Part shown: positions 43,914 to 52,225 of the stretch, piece after piece
How the letters are laid out: each line of letters opens with the position of its first letter
How positions within the stretch are numbered: the stretch's first letter is position 1
Source of the DNA: JABAAI01 sp965261955
GTDB taxonomy: Bacteria; Spirochaetota; Leptospiria; Leptospirales; Leptonemataceae
Assembly: GCA_965261955.1 (NCBI GenBank)
Contig: CBDHEM010000069.1
Location: 186,001-250,000, forward strand
Direction: 5' to 3'
DNA: 64,000 nucleotides
Translations under genes and position numbers: made by a program
Notes under the pieces: generated by a model
What the model was told of the DNA's origin: nothing
Seen by the model: only the letters and a program-made list of their open reading frames with translations
The model's database searches: none

Positions 43914-45947
43914 TTAACAACGTTGGAATATTTTATCTAACTCTTCTCTAGACAATTGCATCATGGTTGGACGCCCATGTGGACATCGCCCGGGTTCTTT
44001 GCATTTTGGCAGGGCAAAAAGAATATCAGCCAGTATTTTATCACTAATACAATCATTCTTTTTAATCGATGCCTTACAAGCTCGCATAGCGGCATAGTCT
44101 TTATATAAGTGTAATTTTGTTCTACCTTCAATAATATTATGGACAAGATGAACTAGAACGTCTAGCTCTATACCCGGATCAAGATAAGAAGGAACTTCTC
44201 GTACAACGTAGGATTTTGGACTTATGGATTCTATCCAAAAGCCATTTTCCTTTAGATGATGGCTATGGGCCAAAATAGCATCTAACTCATCTGACAGGCA
44301 TTCCACAACAAGAGGTTCCAAAAGGCCTTGGCGTTGAAATTGCATGGATTCTAATTTTTCTAGTGTCTGCTCATAGTTTACCCGTTCGTGAGCCGTATGT
44401 TGATCTATAATGTATAGAATACCGTTGCCTTCCGCTAAGACATAAGTTCCCAATATGGTCCCAAAATGTTTTTGAAAGCTAAATTGAGGGGCTTCTTCTT
44501 TTTGGGTAGTCTTTTGAGTAGATACATTGGATTCTGTAGAGTCCACTCGGTTTGCTTTTTTCAATACATCATGACCACTAGTCAGAGATACAGACTCCTC
44601 GATAGGATGAACGATAGGATGAGATTGAGGATGAACTTGAGATTTTGAAGAGGAGAGAACGGAAGCAGATAAGTTTTCCTTTTTGTAATGGTCACTATCC
44701 AATTCATTCTCGTTGTGTTCAATTATGTGTCCGGGATATAACTGTATATTATTCACTAGGGGTAGGCTTTCTTTGAAAGCCGCATTATCAGGAGAATTTT
44801 CATCATCTTTTTGCTCTATAGGGGAGGAGGTGGGCGGTTTTTTTTCCCCGGTAGATATTGGCGTTGGTGTTGTATATTTTTCGGAGAGCTTTTCTTTCTT
44901 AAACGAAAAGATTTTAGAACTACTCAAATGTAGTGGTGCTTTGGGACGAAGAATACGACTGATTGAGTTGAAAATAAAACCTTGTAGCAGAGATTGATTT
45001 AATAAACGAACTTCTTTTTTTTGAGGGTGAACATTTACATCGATTTGAGAAGGAGGAATATCTATAAATAAGAAATAATACGGATGCATGCCCGGTGCCA
45101 ATAGTTCATCATATGCTTTTCTTACAATAAAAGATAGGCTTTTTATTTCAGCAGACCTCTTATTTACAAAGCTATATTGTCCATCTCGATTGGCCCGAAA
45201 ATATTCTGGAGAGGATAGAAAGCCATATAGTTTGAAATTTTCGCATTCTTCTTGGATTTCTATCAAATGCGTAGAAAGTTTTTGACCATAAATAGTTGTG
45301 ATGCGTTCTGACAGACTTTGTTTGGATGGATAAGACGAAAAGATCTTTCCTTCCCTGTAATAATCAAGCTGTGTTTGTGGATTAGTTATCGCTATTTTTA
45401 TGATTTCTTTGTTATTTTTGGTATTCTCAGCTCGCACTGATTTTAGATATTTACGACGTGCTGGTGTGGAATAAAAGAGATTACTAACACGAATGGTTGT
45501 CCCTTTGTTATGATCTATCCTATCTTCGGAGACGATCTTTCCGCCTCGACAAATAATTTGTCCACCCGTTTGTTGATTTTGTCTACGGCTTTTGATTTGG
45601 AGATGGGAAATAGAAGCGATAGCGGCCAGAGCTTCCCCACGGAATCCAAGTGTATATAGAGTTTCTAGATCTTCTAGTTGAAATATCTTTGATGTAGCAT
45701 GGCGTGTGATACTTGCAGAAAGTTCTTCCGGATGTATGCCTTCACCATCATCTTCAATGGTTATTTGTTCTATGCCAGCCTCTTTAGTATCAATACGGAT
45801 AGAGTTTGCTCCAGCATCTAGGGCATTCTCTACAAGTTCTTTAATAACAGATGAAGGGCCATCAATGACCTCTCCGGCTGCGATTTTATCGATTAGTACC
45901 GGGGAAAGGACTTGAATACGTGCATGCGTTTTATCTGAAAATGCCAA
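43914..45947 (-). CDS. mutL: DNA mismatch repair protein MutL
   Basis: A protein of 677 residues, TTG start. The N-terminal GHKL ATPase has KIAAGEVIDGPSSVIKELVE, NALDAGANSI, DDGEGI and TLGFRGEALAAI. After a long, poorly conserved Ser/Glu/His-rich linker (about 330-485) comes a C-terminal domain with DQHTAHERVNYE, ACKASIK and GRCPHGRPTMMQL. These are the DQHA(x)2E(x)4E and CPHGRP motifs of nicking MutL endonucleases (with Thr for Ala in the first). A MutL of this kind fits a genome without MutH. mutS is not in the window. It is the first gene of mutL-coaC-coaB. Confidence 0.95.
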   Translation of the reverse strand: MAFSDKTHARIQVLSPVLIDKIAAGEVIDGPSSVIKELVENALDAGANSIRIDTKEAGIEQITIEDDGEGIHPEELSASITRHATSKIFQLEDLETLYTLGFRGEALAAIASISHLQIKSRRQNQQTGGQIICRGGKIVSEDRIDHNKGTTIRVSNLFYSTPARRKYLKSVRAENTKNNKEIIKIAITNPQTQLDYYREGKIFSSYPSKQSLSERITTIYGQKLSTHLIEIQEECENFKLYGFLSSPEYFRANRDGQYSFVNKRSAEIKSLSFIVRKAYDELLAPGMHPYYFLFIDIPPSQIDVNVHPQKKEVRLLNQSLLQGFIFNSISRILRPKAPLHLSSSKIFSFKKEKLSEKYTTPTPISTGEKKPPTSSPIEQKDDENSPDNAAFKESLPLVNNIQLYPGHIIEHNENELDSDHYKKENLSASVLSSSKSQVHPQSHPIVHPIEESVSLTSGHDVLKKANRVDSTESNVSTQKTTQKEEAPQFSFQKHFGTILGTYVLAEGNGILYIIDQHTAHERVNYEQTLEKLESMQFQRQGLLEPLVVECLSDELDAILAHSHHLKENGFWIESISPKSYVVREVPSYLDPGIELDVLVHLVHNIIEGRTKLHLYKDYAAMRACKASIKKNDCISDKILADILFALPKCKEPGRCPHGRPTMMQLSREELDKIFQRC

Positions 45948-46604
45948 CTTTACTTATGTGTATCAACAAATGAAATAACGAATAACTAGCTTGAATGCTA
46001 CAGCGAGCCAGTAAAGTCTTCTCTGTTCTTCCTGCAAGTATTTTTAATATGCAAATTTTTTATTGTAGTATTATAGTCTTGAGGTCATTTTCTGAATGTT
46101 GAGCTACACAAATAGCTTAGGATATTGATCGTATCTGACCCCAAATTTGAGATTGATTTGATCTTTTGTTTTGTTGTGCAAAGAGGGCTGACAGTAATCA
46201 ACAGAGATCTCATTTGTGGCTTTCCCATACATCTTTAGTTTGATTATTTTATATTATAATAATCAAACTAAAGATTTCTCTTAGTTTAGGCCCGTCATTT
46301 GGGTTAAAAGCCTGTTTTTTGTTCATATTCGGATGAATTTAAGATGATTTTTTTGAGATTACATTCTAATGCCGTAAAATAAAATTCTACTTTGCGTATT
46401 ACTGTTCAGTTCTTCTAACCCTTTCTGGTTTTGTTACGTAAAACTTTAGCTATGCAAAATAGCTCGATTCCCTTTTTTTGTCGGAGTAAAAAAGATCTAG
46501 TAAAATTTCAAAAATACTATACGATCTTCTGAACTACCCGCAAAAAAAATACGATAAAAAAGAATCGTATCACAAAATTATTTTAAACTGTTTATTATAA
46601 GCTG
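45948..46604. other. 657-bp intergenic region between divergent mutL and murG
   Basis: No credible gene in either strand. It contains one striking inverted repeat (46231-46275, listed separately) and otherwise AT-rich sequence. It should hold promoters for mutL and murG, but no convincing -35/-10 pair was identified. Confidence 0.5.
46231..46275. promoter_or_regulatory. 18-bp perfect inverted repeat
   Basis: ATCTTTAGTTTGATTATT (46231-46248) is repeated inverted at 46258-46275 with a 9-bp spacer. The arms are perfect. It could be an intrinsic hairpin, a terminator lacking a T run, or a protein-binding site. It does not resemble the dispersed palindromic family. Confidence 0.45.
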
Positions 46605-47753
46605 ATGATAAAGAGAAAAAAAAAGATAACAAAAAAAACATTCAAAAAAAGATTTGGAAATGCAAAGTGCCAACAAAAAACCAAAGCCTTACTCGTCGCA
46701 GGAGGAACGGGTGGCCATATTGTTCCGGGAATTAGCCTAGCCCTAACTCTAGAGAAACAAGGTGTGCTCACTTCCTTTTTAAGCCTCTCCAAAAATAGGA
46801 ACTACACTGATTTTTTTCATAGCCAAGGAATAGTCTTTCATCTCTACAAAGCCCCTCCCATCCCTTCCCCTCTCCGCTCTCTAAAAATTATATTGTTTCC
46901 ATATCAATTTTGCAAAGCAATGATACAAACTCTTTGGCTAATTCAAAGGGAAAACTTTCACTTTATCATTGGTATGGGAGGCTACCCCATGTTGCCTGCC
47001 CTCATGGCAGCCGTTCTTTTGCGGGTTCCATACTATCTCTGCGAACAAAATGCTATTCCCGGTCGGGCTAGTCGTTTGTTTTATAAAGGAGCTAAGAAAG
47101 TTTTTATTAATTTTCCCCTAGTGCATTCCAAATGGCAAAAAGCAAAGAATACTATATCACATGTGGGTAACCCTCTCCGTCCCAAACTGATAGAAAAAAT
47201 CAAACATACTCCTAAAAAGAAAAAACAAGAACTGCGCATACTAGTCTTAGGGGGAAGTCAAGGGGCATTACAAATCAATAAAATCATGACAAAAATCATT
47301 CCAGCTTTGGGTTCGAAAAATTACCAATGGTTCATACAGTGCGGACAAAAACACCTACAAAGTATGTCTGAAAAATTACCTAGTCAATCCTATCCAAATG
47401 TAAAATTGTTTGGCTACTTGTCTTCTATTGAAGAATTGTATCTATGGGCAGATGTTCTCATTTGTCGTGCTGGAGCAGGTGTGCTTTCTGAATCTATTTG
47501 TTTTGGTTTACCCCTTCTTTTAATTCCATACCCTTATGCTTCTGATTCCCATCAAGAGGCAAACGCAAACTATCTGAACCAAGCAGGGGCCGCTCAGGTT
47601 TTCCACCAAAAAGATACCAATCCAGATAAACTCCTCTCTTACATAAAAAAACTCCATCATGATGTACAAAAGCAAAAACAGATGCGTCACATGGCTGTAA
47701 AATTATCGAAACCCAATGCCGCAAAAGCCATTTGTTCCCAAATAATGGATTAA
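46605..47753 (+). CDS. murG: Undecaprenyl-PP-MurNAc-pentapeptide GlcNAc transferase MurG
   Basis: A protein of 382 residues. A basic N-terminus (Lys-rich, about 25 residues) precedes ALLVAGGTGGHIVPGISLAL, the MurG G-loop. IGMGGYPMLPALMAAVLLRV, CEQNAIPGRASR, ILVLGGSQGALQINKI and LICRAGAGVLSESICFG with LIPYPYASDSHQEANA are the family motifs. It transfers GlcNAc to lipid I to give lipid II at the inner membrane face. It is followed at 39 nt by murC, so both are likely co-transcribed. The long Lys-rich N-terminus may be a membrane-binding feature or an alternative start. Confidence 0.95.
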   Translation: MIKRKKKITKKTFKKRFGNAKCQQKTKALLVAGGTGGHIVPGISLALTLEKQGVLTSFLSLSKNRNYTDFFHSQGIVFHLYKAPPIPSPLRSLKIILFPYQFCKAMIQTLWLIQRENFHFIIGMGGYPMLPALMAAVLLRVPYYLCEQNAIPGRASRLFYKGAKKVFINFPLVHSKWQKAKNTISHVGNPLRPKLIEKIKHTPKKKKQELRILVLGGSQGALQINKIMTKIIPALGSKNYQWFIQCGQKHLQSMSEKLPSQSYPNVKLFGYLSSIEELYLWADVLICRAGAGVLSESICFGLPLLLIPYPYASDSHQEANANYLNQAGAAQVFHQKDTNPDKLLSYIKKLHHDVQKQKQMRHMAVKLSKPNAAKAICSQIMD

Positions 47754-47792
47754 CTCTACAAACGCTTTTTCTCTGACTCTTGTGTATTTCTT

Positions 47793-49376
47793 ATGATATT
47801 TCAAAAAGGACAAACGTCGGCATATTTTATTGGTATTGGTGGTTCAGGAATGCAACCTCTAGCCCTCCTTGCTTCTGCTAAGGGCGTAAGGGTGAGTGGT
47901 TCAGATCCATCGCTTAACTCTAGCCAAATTTTATCACTGAAGAAAAATAATATTTATGCCCATAAACAAATCGATCCTAAAAAAATAGACGGCCATCATT
48001 TTGTTGTTTATAGTAGCGCCATACCCATTGAACATCCAGAAAGAGTACGGGCTATAGAACTGCAAAAAAAACAACAAACCAAGCTCTTGCATCGCATGGA
48101 TTTTTTAAACATGTGTATGGAAGAATACATATCCTCTTTTGCTATTGGTGGCACACATGGTAAAAGCTCTAGCACAGCCATGTTGGGCTGGCTTCTTCTT
48201 CAATGTAATTTAGACCCGACCATACTTTTAGGAGCTAGACCTCTTTTCCTAGAGCAATCCTTTCGTCTAGGCACATCAGACCTTGGTATATATGAAAGCG
48301 ATGAATCCGATGGCTCATTTCTAAAAAGTAAAGCTAAATTGCGCCTTGTACTGAACATTGACGAAGACCACTTAGAACACTACGGAAGTTTCCAAAAACT
48401 CACAGAAGCCTTTCGTTCCTTCTGTGAAAAAGGAGAGATTTTGGCTCTATATGCCCAAGACCCCACCCTAACCCAAATCAGCCAAAGCCAAAACATTCTA
48501 TCGAAAAGTGTTTTTTTTTCCTGTTTTACAAAAAAAGAAGAAATGGAAAATTTTCTCCAAAAAAGACAGGATACCCGCCCACATCTTAGTGGTTACTTTT
48601 CAGAAACACCATCGAACTCGCCACAAATAGAAAAAAAAGTATCTAAAAAAACTAGGGGAACAATCGAAACTCTCAAAGTTTTTTCCCAACCGGAATGTTC
48701 CGGTAAAGGATCCAAAAAACTATATTATTTAGGTCAACTACAATTAGAAACACCTGGCCATCATTTTATAAAAAATGCCCTAGGCGTTTTAGCTCTCGTG
48801 ATGGAAGCCCATACAAAAAAATATTTGAATCTCCCCGAAACAACTCCAAGCCATTTACTTCATGTGCTAAGTCGTTTTCCGGGGGTGGAAAGACGCTTGG
48901 AAAAAATAGGTGTCCTGCCCCAAGGAGCTTATGTCTATGATGACTATGGACATCATCATACAGAAATCCAAGCCGTCCTCAAGGCCCTTAGGTCTCAATT
49001 AGAGCACAAGGCCCTTCACAATGGCCTTCATAATAAAGGTCGACTAGTCGCTATTTTTCAACCTCATCGATATAGCCGAACATCTCTTTTATATACTTCC
49101 TTTGCCAAGGCCCTAAGTCTAGCTGATGAAGTTCTTCTTTTACCTATATATGGGGCAGGTGAAAAAAATAAATATAATATTAGCTCCGTACAAATACTAG
49201 AAGAATTACAAAATACAACTTTACTTCCATCATCATCACCATCACCACCATGCCAAATGATTAAAGAAAGTGACCTCACAAATGCACTACGACGTGCCAA
49301 AAAAAATGATTTTTTTGTAGCTCTGGGAGCCGGTAATATTTCCCAATTGATTCGAAAAGCCTTTCAAGAGATATAA
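47793..49376 (+). CDS. murC: UDP-N-acetylmuramate-L-alanine ligase MurC
   Basis: A protein of 527 residues (usually about 470). FIGIGGSGMQPLALLASAKG is the N-terminal Rossmann motif and IGGTHGKSSSTAMLGWLLL the P-loop (Ser in place of the usual second Thr). ESDESDGSF, NIDEDHLEHYGS and YDDYGHHHTEIQAVLKAL follow, then FQPHRYSRT. Extra length comes from an insertion at about 245-310 (Lys/Ser/Glu-rich) and another near 485. It adds L-Ala to UDP-MurNAc. It is co-directional with murG. The insertion may be a lineage feature. The core motifs are intact. Confidence 0.93.
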   Translation: MIFQKGQTSAYFIGIGGSGMQPLALLASAKGVRVSGSDPSLNSSQILSLKKNNIYAHKQIDPKKIDGHHFVVYSSAIPIEHPERVRAIELQKKQQTKLLHRMDFLNMCMEEYISSFAIGGTHGKSSSTAMLGWLLLQCNLDPTILLGARPLFLEQSFRLGTSDLGIYESDESDGSFLKSKAKLRLVLNIDEDHLEHYGSFQKLTEAFRSFCEKGEILALYAQDPTLTQISQSQNILSKSVFFSCFTKKEEMENFLQKRQDTRPHLSGYFSETPSNSPQIEKKVSKKTRGTIETLKVFSQPECSGKGSKKLYYLGQLQLETPGHHFIKNALGVLALVMEAHTKKYLNLPETTPSHLLHVLSRFPGVERRLEKIGVLPQGAYVYDDYGHHHTEIQAVLKALRSQLEHKALHNGLHNKGRLVAIFQPHRYSRTSLLYTSFAKALSLADEVLLLPIYGAGEKNKYNISSVQILEELQNTTLLPSSSPSPPCQMIKESDLTNALRRAKKNDFFVALGAGNISQLIRKAFQEI

Positions 49377-49464
49377 ATGATAAATATGGAATCTTCATTT
49401 ACGGTCATGCCTACCATCTATATTTTACCTTTACAGTATGAGTTAGCTGTAATATACAACACCC

Positions 49465-49788
49465 ATGGCCGTCAGAACAAAAGTCAGATCCAAGCGACCA
49501 ACCCTCCCTTTTGTTGCACCTGAAGAACATTACGCTACCAAAGCCGATGTTGCTGATCTAAAAACAGAGCTGAAGACGGATATTGCCAATCTCGCAACAA
49601 AAATGGCCAACCTCAGAACAGAGCTGAAGACGGATATTGCCAATCTCGCAACAAAAATGGCCAACCTCAGAACAGAGCTAAAGACGGATATTGCTAGGCT
49701 ATATGGTCAATTGGCTGGTGTGAAGCTGTTTTTGAGCTTCAATACAGCTTTGCTGTTAGCAATCCTGGTTAAGTTGTTTTTAAGCTAA
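49465..49788 (+). CDS. Bdr-like coiled-coil protein with C-terminal membrane helix, paralogue 1
   Basis: A protein of 107 residues. After MAVRTKVRSKRPTLPFVAPE, the middle (about 25-85) is heptad-rich, with two nearly identical 18-residue units (TELKTDIANLATKMANLR), encoded by a 54-bp tandem repeat at about 49565-49680. A C-terminal helix LFLSFNTALLLAILVKLFLS is a likely membrane anchor. The layout resembles Borrelia Bdr and DUF1640-type proteins (coiled coil plus terminal helix). Function unknown. Its upstream 90 bp and first 40 codons are nearly identical to paralogue 2 at 50125. Confidence 0.72.
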   Translation: MAVRTKVRSKRPTLPFVAPEEHYATKADVADLKTELKTDIANLATKMANLRTELKTDIANLATKMANLRTELKTDIARLYGQLAGVKLFLSFNTALLLAILVKLFLS

Positions 49789-49973
49789 AGGCTTCCATAG
49801 AGGGTCTCAGAGATCCTCAAAAAATTGCTATCATCGTCACTATTTTAAAGTAATCTCCCTCACACCGCCGATTGAAAGACCATCTGAGCACACCGCGACA
49901 GATAACCCCCGGGTAAATCCCCCTCAAGGCAAATGCACCATTCTCTTCTGTAACAAACGCACGGCAGATCAAT

Positions 49974-50079
49974 GAGGACTTTTCAAAATGTAAATAATTG
50001 CAAATAGGGTGCAGTGAATCGCTGATGTAAGCCATTTTAGAAGGTTAACTTCCTGTTTTTTGTATTTCGCAACAGTCCC
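49974..50079 (-). repeat. Dispersed palindromic repeat, copy 6
   Basis: GGACTTTTCAAAATGTAAAT at the left, TGCAGTGAATCGCTGATG in the centre, GTATTTCGCAACAGTCCC at the right. It sits between the two Bdr-like paralogues, and its right end is exactly where their upstream homology begins (50081). Confidence 0.85.
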
Positions 50080-50124
50080 ATATTTTACCTTTACAGTATG
50101 AGTTAGCTGTAATATACAGCGAGC

Positions 50125-50403
50125 ATGGCCGTCAGAACAAAAGTCAGAGCAGGAGTCAGACCTAAGCGACCAGCCCTCCCTTTTGTTGCACCTGAAGAAC
50201 ATTGCGCTAGCAAGGCCGATGTTGCCGATCTAAAAACAAAGCTAAAGACGGACATTGCTAAAATAGAAACTAAAATTGCCCAGCTTGAACCCAAAATTGT
50301 TAATCTCAGAACAGAGTTGAAAGATACCAAAGCCCAGATCATCACATGGCTAGCTGGCCTGCAATTGACAAGAATTGATATCATCATCGCTGTTTTGAAA
50401 TAA
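50125..50403 (+). CDS. Bdr-like coiled-coil protein, paralogue 2
   Basis: A protein of 92 residues. The N-terminus MAVRTKVRAGVRPKRPALPF and FVAPEEHCASKADVADLKTK match paralogue 1. It has a coiled coil (KIETKIAQLEPKIVNLRTEL) and a short C-terminal hydrophobic stretch (GLQLTRIDIIIAVLK) that is less convincing as a membrane helix. Sequence just after the stop of paralogue 1 (to about 49855) resembles the end of paralogue 2 (IAIIVTILK then the same SPSHRRL-like stretch), so paralogue 1 has a rearranged or replaced tail. Function unknown. Confidence 0.68.
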   Translation: MAVRTKVRAGVRPKRPALPFVAPEEHCASKADVADLKTKLKTDIAKIETKIAQLEPKIVNLRTELKDTKAQIITWLAGLQLTRIDIIIAVLK

Positions 50404-50561
50404 TCTCCCTCACGTCGCCCATCGGAAATCATATTTTTAATGCTATTGTTCATTTTTGAATTTTATTCTATGCAATAGTGAATAGAGAGCAAGTTTTCCA
50501 CACAAGAAATGAGGAGCGATGTTTCTTAATAAATTGGAACTTCATTTCTATGGTAGGGGAT

Positions 50562-50653
50562 GGGGCAGTTGGAAAATACCCAAAGATAAGAAAATGCCTT
50601 AAATCGGCGTTTTACGGCATGCTTCCGTCTTTCTTACTTTTTGCAATAGTCGC
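50562..50653 (+). repeat. Dispersed palindromic repeat, copy 7
   Basis: GGGGCAGTTGGAAAATACCC at the left, AAAATGCCTTAAATCGGCG and TTTTACGGCAT as the internal palindrome, TTTTTGCAATAGTCGC at the right. It lies 34 nt before queE. Confidence 0.8.
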
Positions 50654-50686
50654 ATCAAAAACTAGAAAATCATTGGAAAAGCTAGG

Positions 50687-51382
50687 ATGAAAAAAAACGA
50701 AAAACAATTTTTGCAATATGCTGAAATATACACTAGCTTACAAGGAGAGGGCTCCCACAGTGGCATACCATGTTTTTTTATTCGGACGGCAGTTTGTGAC
50801 ATTCGTTGTCATTGGTGTGATACTCCACATGCATTGGGAAGAGGGAAATGGATTTCTTTGTCCAAGCTACTAGAAAAAATACCCAAGCATGTTTCACTTG
50901 TACAAATCACAGGTGGAGAACCCCTTGTACAAAAAGATGCCATTATCACACTCATTACGAAATTACAAAGCCCCCCTCTTTCTAAAAAAGTTCTTTTGGA
51001 AACAGGAGGACATCGCTCTCTAAAAAAACTTCCTAAGAAGACACATATTGTAATGGATATTAAACTACCCGGTTCCGGAGAGGGGCATCACGATTTTGCA
51101 GCCAATTTTTCTTATCTCAAAAAGAGCGATGAAATTAAATTTGTCATAGCCAACAAAGAAGATTTTGATAAGGCTTTGGAATGGATAGCATGGTACAAGC
51201 TCACAGAAAAATGTCATCTTCTCTTTTCAGGGGTTTGGGGTGTTTTGCCATTGACAGAGCTATCAAAGTGGTTCATAAAAGCAGGAGAGAAAGGAAAAAT
51301 AAAAATGCAAAAAGGGCTAGAAACTCGCTTACAAGTACAACTTCACAAAATTATTTGGCCAAATCAAACCAAAGCTGTATAG
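50687..51382 (+). CDS. queE: 7-carboxy-7-deazaguanine synthase
   Basis: A protein of 231 residues. EIYTSLQGEGSHSGIPCFFI is typical of QueE. The radical-SAM cluster motif is CDIRCHWCDT (Cys37, Cys41, Cys44). ITGGEPLVQ, VMDIKLPGSGEG and KFVIANKEDFDKA complete the fold. It converts 6-carboxytetrahydropterin to 7-carboxy-7-deazaguanine, the second step toward preQ1/queuosine. It is followed 3 nt later by queD, so they form an operon. queC and queF are not visible here. It uses Mg-dependent SAM radical chemistry, known for the family. Confidence 0.94.
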   Translation: MKKNEKQFLQYAEIYTSLQGEGSHSGIPCFFIRTAVCDIRCHWCDTPHALGRGKWISLSKLLEKIPKHVSLVQITGGEPLVQKDAIITLITKLQSPPLSKKVLLETGGHRSLKKLPKKTHIVMDIKLPGSGEGHHDFAANFSYLKKSDEIKFVIANKEDFDKALEWIAWYKLTEKCHLLFSGVWGVLPLTELSKWFIKAGEKGKIKMQKGLETRLQVQLHKIIWPNQTKAV

Positions 51383-51385
51383 AAA

Positions 51386-51802
51386 ATGTCCAACACAAAC
51401 CCAATTACCAAAAATAAAAGGTATGACCCCCGCCCCTCCTCTTACGTGGAAATCACAAAATCCTTTCGCTTTGAAGCAGCGCATCTTCTCCCAAAAGTTC
51501 CCCCAGAACACAAATGCCGACGCTTACATGGCCATTCCTACTATTTTGAAGTTAGCTTGGGTGGGAGTAACAACGAAGAAAGCGGTTGGTTAAGGGACTT
51601 TCAAGATATTCGCAGTGTAGTTCAACCTCTCATTGAAAAATATCTCGATCATTATTATCTCAATGATATTCCTGGTCTAGAGAACCCAACAAGTGAAAAT
51701 TTAGCCATTTGGCTTTGGCAAAGGATTCAGCCTCACCTTCCGGAACTAATCGAAATCACTGTTTTTGAGACATGTACATCTCGTTGTGTTTATCGTGGTT
51801 AG
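51386..51802 (+). CDS. queD: 6-carboxy-5,6,7,8-tetrahydropterin synthase
   Basis: A protein of 138 residues. KSFRFEAAHLLPKVPPEHKC and RRLHGHSYYFEVSL give the zinc ligands His33, His48 and His50, and the catalytic Cys44. GWLRDFQDIRSVVQPLIEKY, LDHYYLND and NPTSENLAIWLWQRI are the expected family segments, ending EITVFETCTSRCVY with the conserved Glu. It makes 6-carboxytetrahydropterin from dihydroneopterin triphosphate. It is directly downstream of queE. The first ~20 residues (MSNTNPITKN...) are an extension of normal homologues. Confidence 0.94.
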   Translation: MSNTNPITKNKRYDPRPSSYVEITKSFRFEAAHLLPKVPPEHKCRRLHGHSYYFEVSLGGSNNEESGWLRDFQDIRSVVQPLIEKYLDHYYLNDIPGLENPTSENLAIWLWQRIQPHLPELIEITVFETCTSRCVYRG

Positions 51803-51817
51803 GAAAAGAGAGCAAAA

Positions 51818-52225
51818 ATGAAAATACAAGAAGAGAAAAAAGCTCAAACACAAAACCAAACAGAAGACTTTCGTGAATTTTATATCACTCCCCTTTACAT
51901 AGAAAACATGAAAAGACGCGCTAAAAAATGGAACGAAAACTTTATCCAACAACAACTGGATAGTTTTCGAAAAACCATTCCTGATTATCCCGAGCTTCAT
52001 CATCTATTGGAAACAGAATTGCATACGAGACAGCTCAACAAAATCTATCAAAAAATTCGTTCTGTTTCCAAAAAAGAACTAAAAACCCTACTCAGCATAT
52101 ATAAAAAAGAAGCGGACTATTGTGAAATGATCCAAACTGAATTGGAAATACGCAGTGGTGTAAAATCTTTAAAAGAAACCACTATATCTAAATCATCTCA
52201 AAAAACACATGTCCGTATTATGTGA
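51818..52225 (+). CDS. Hypothetical protein, charged and helical
   Basis: A protein of 135 residues, no family recognised. It is Lys/Glu/Gln-rich and predicted helical: FREFYITPLYIENMKRRAKK, NFIQQQLDSFRKTIPDYPEL, then IRSVSKKELKTLLSIYKKEA. It has no signal peptide or membrane segment. It starts 16 nt after queD and overlaps the adenosine deaminase-like gene by 17 nt, so it is clearly embedded in the operon. The TELEIRSG-type ending is reminiscent of small helical accessory proteins but no role can be given. Confidence 0.65.
   Translation: MKIQEEKKAQTQNQTEDFREFYITPLYIENMKRRAKKWNENFIQQQLDSFRKTIPDYPELHHLLETELHTRQLNKIYQKIRSVSKKELKTLLSIYKKEADYCEMIQTELEIRSGVKSLKETTISKSSQKTHVRIM

Noticed and set aside
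49789..49870. A third Bdr-like gene after paralogue 1
   Set aside because: Only the last ~12 codons resemble paralogue 2 (IVTILK then a stop); no start or body exists, so it is mentioned only as a remnant.
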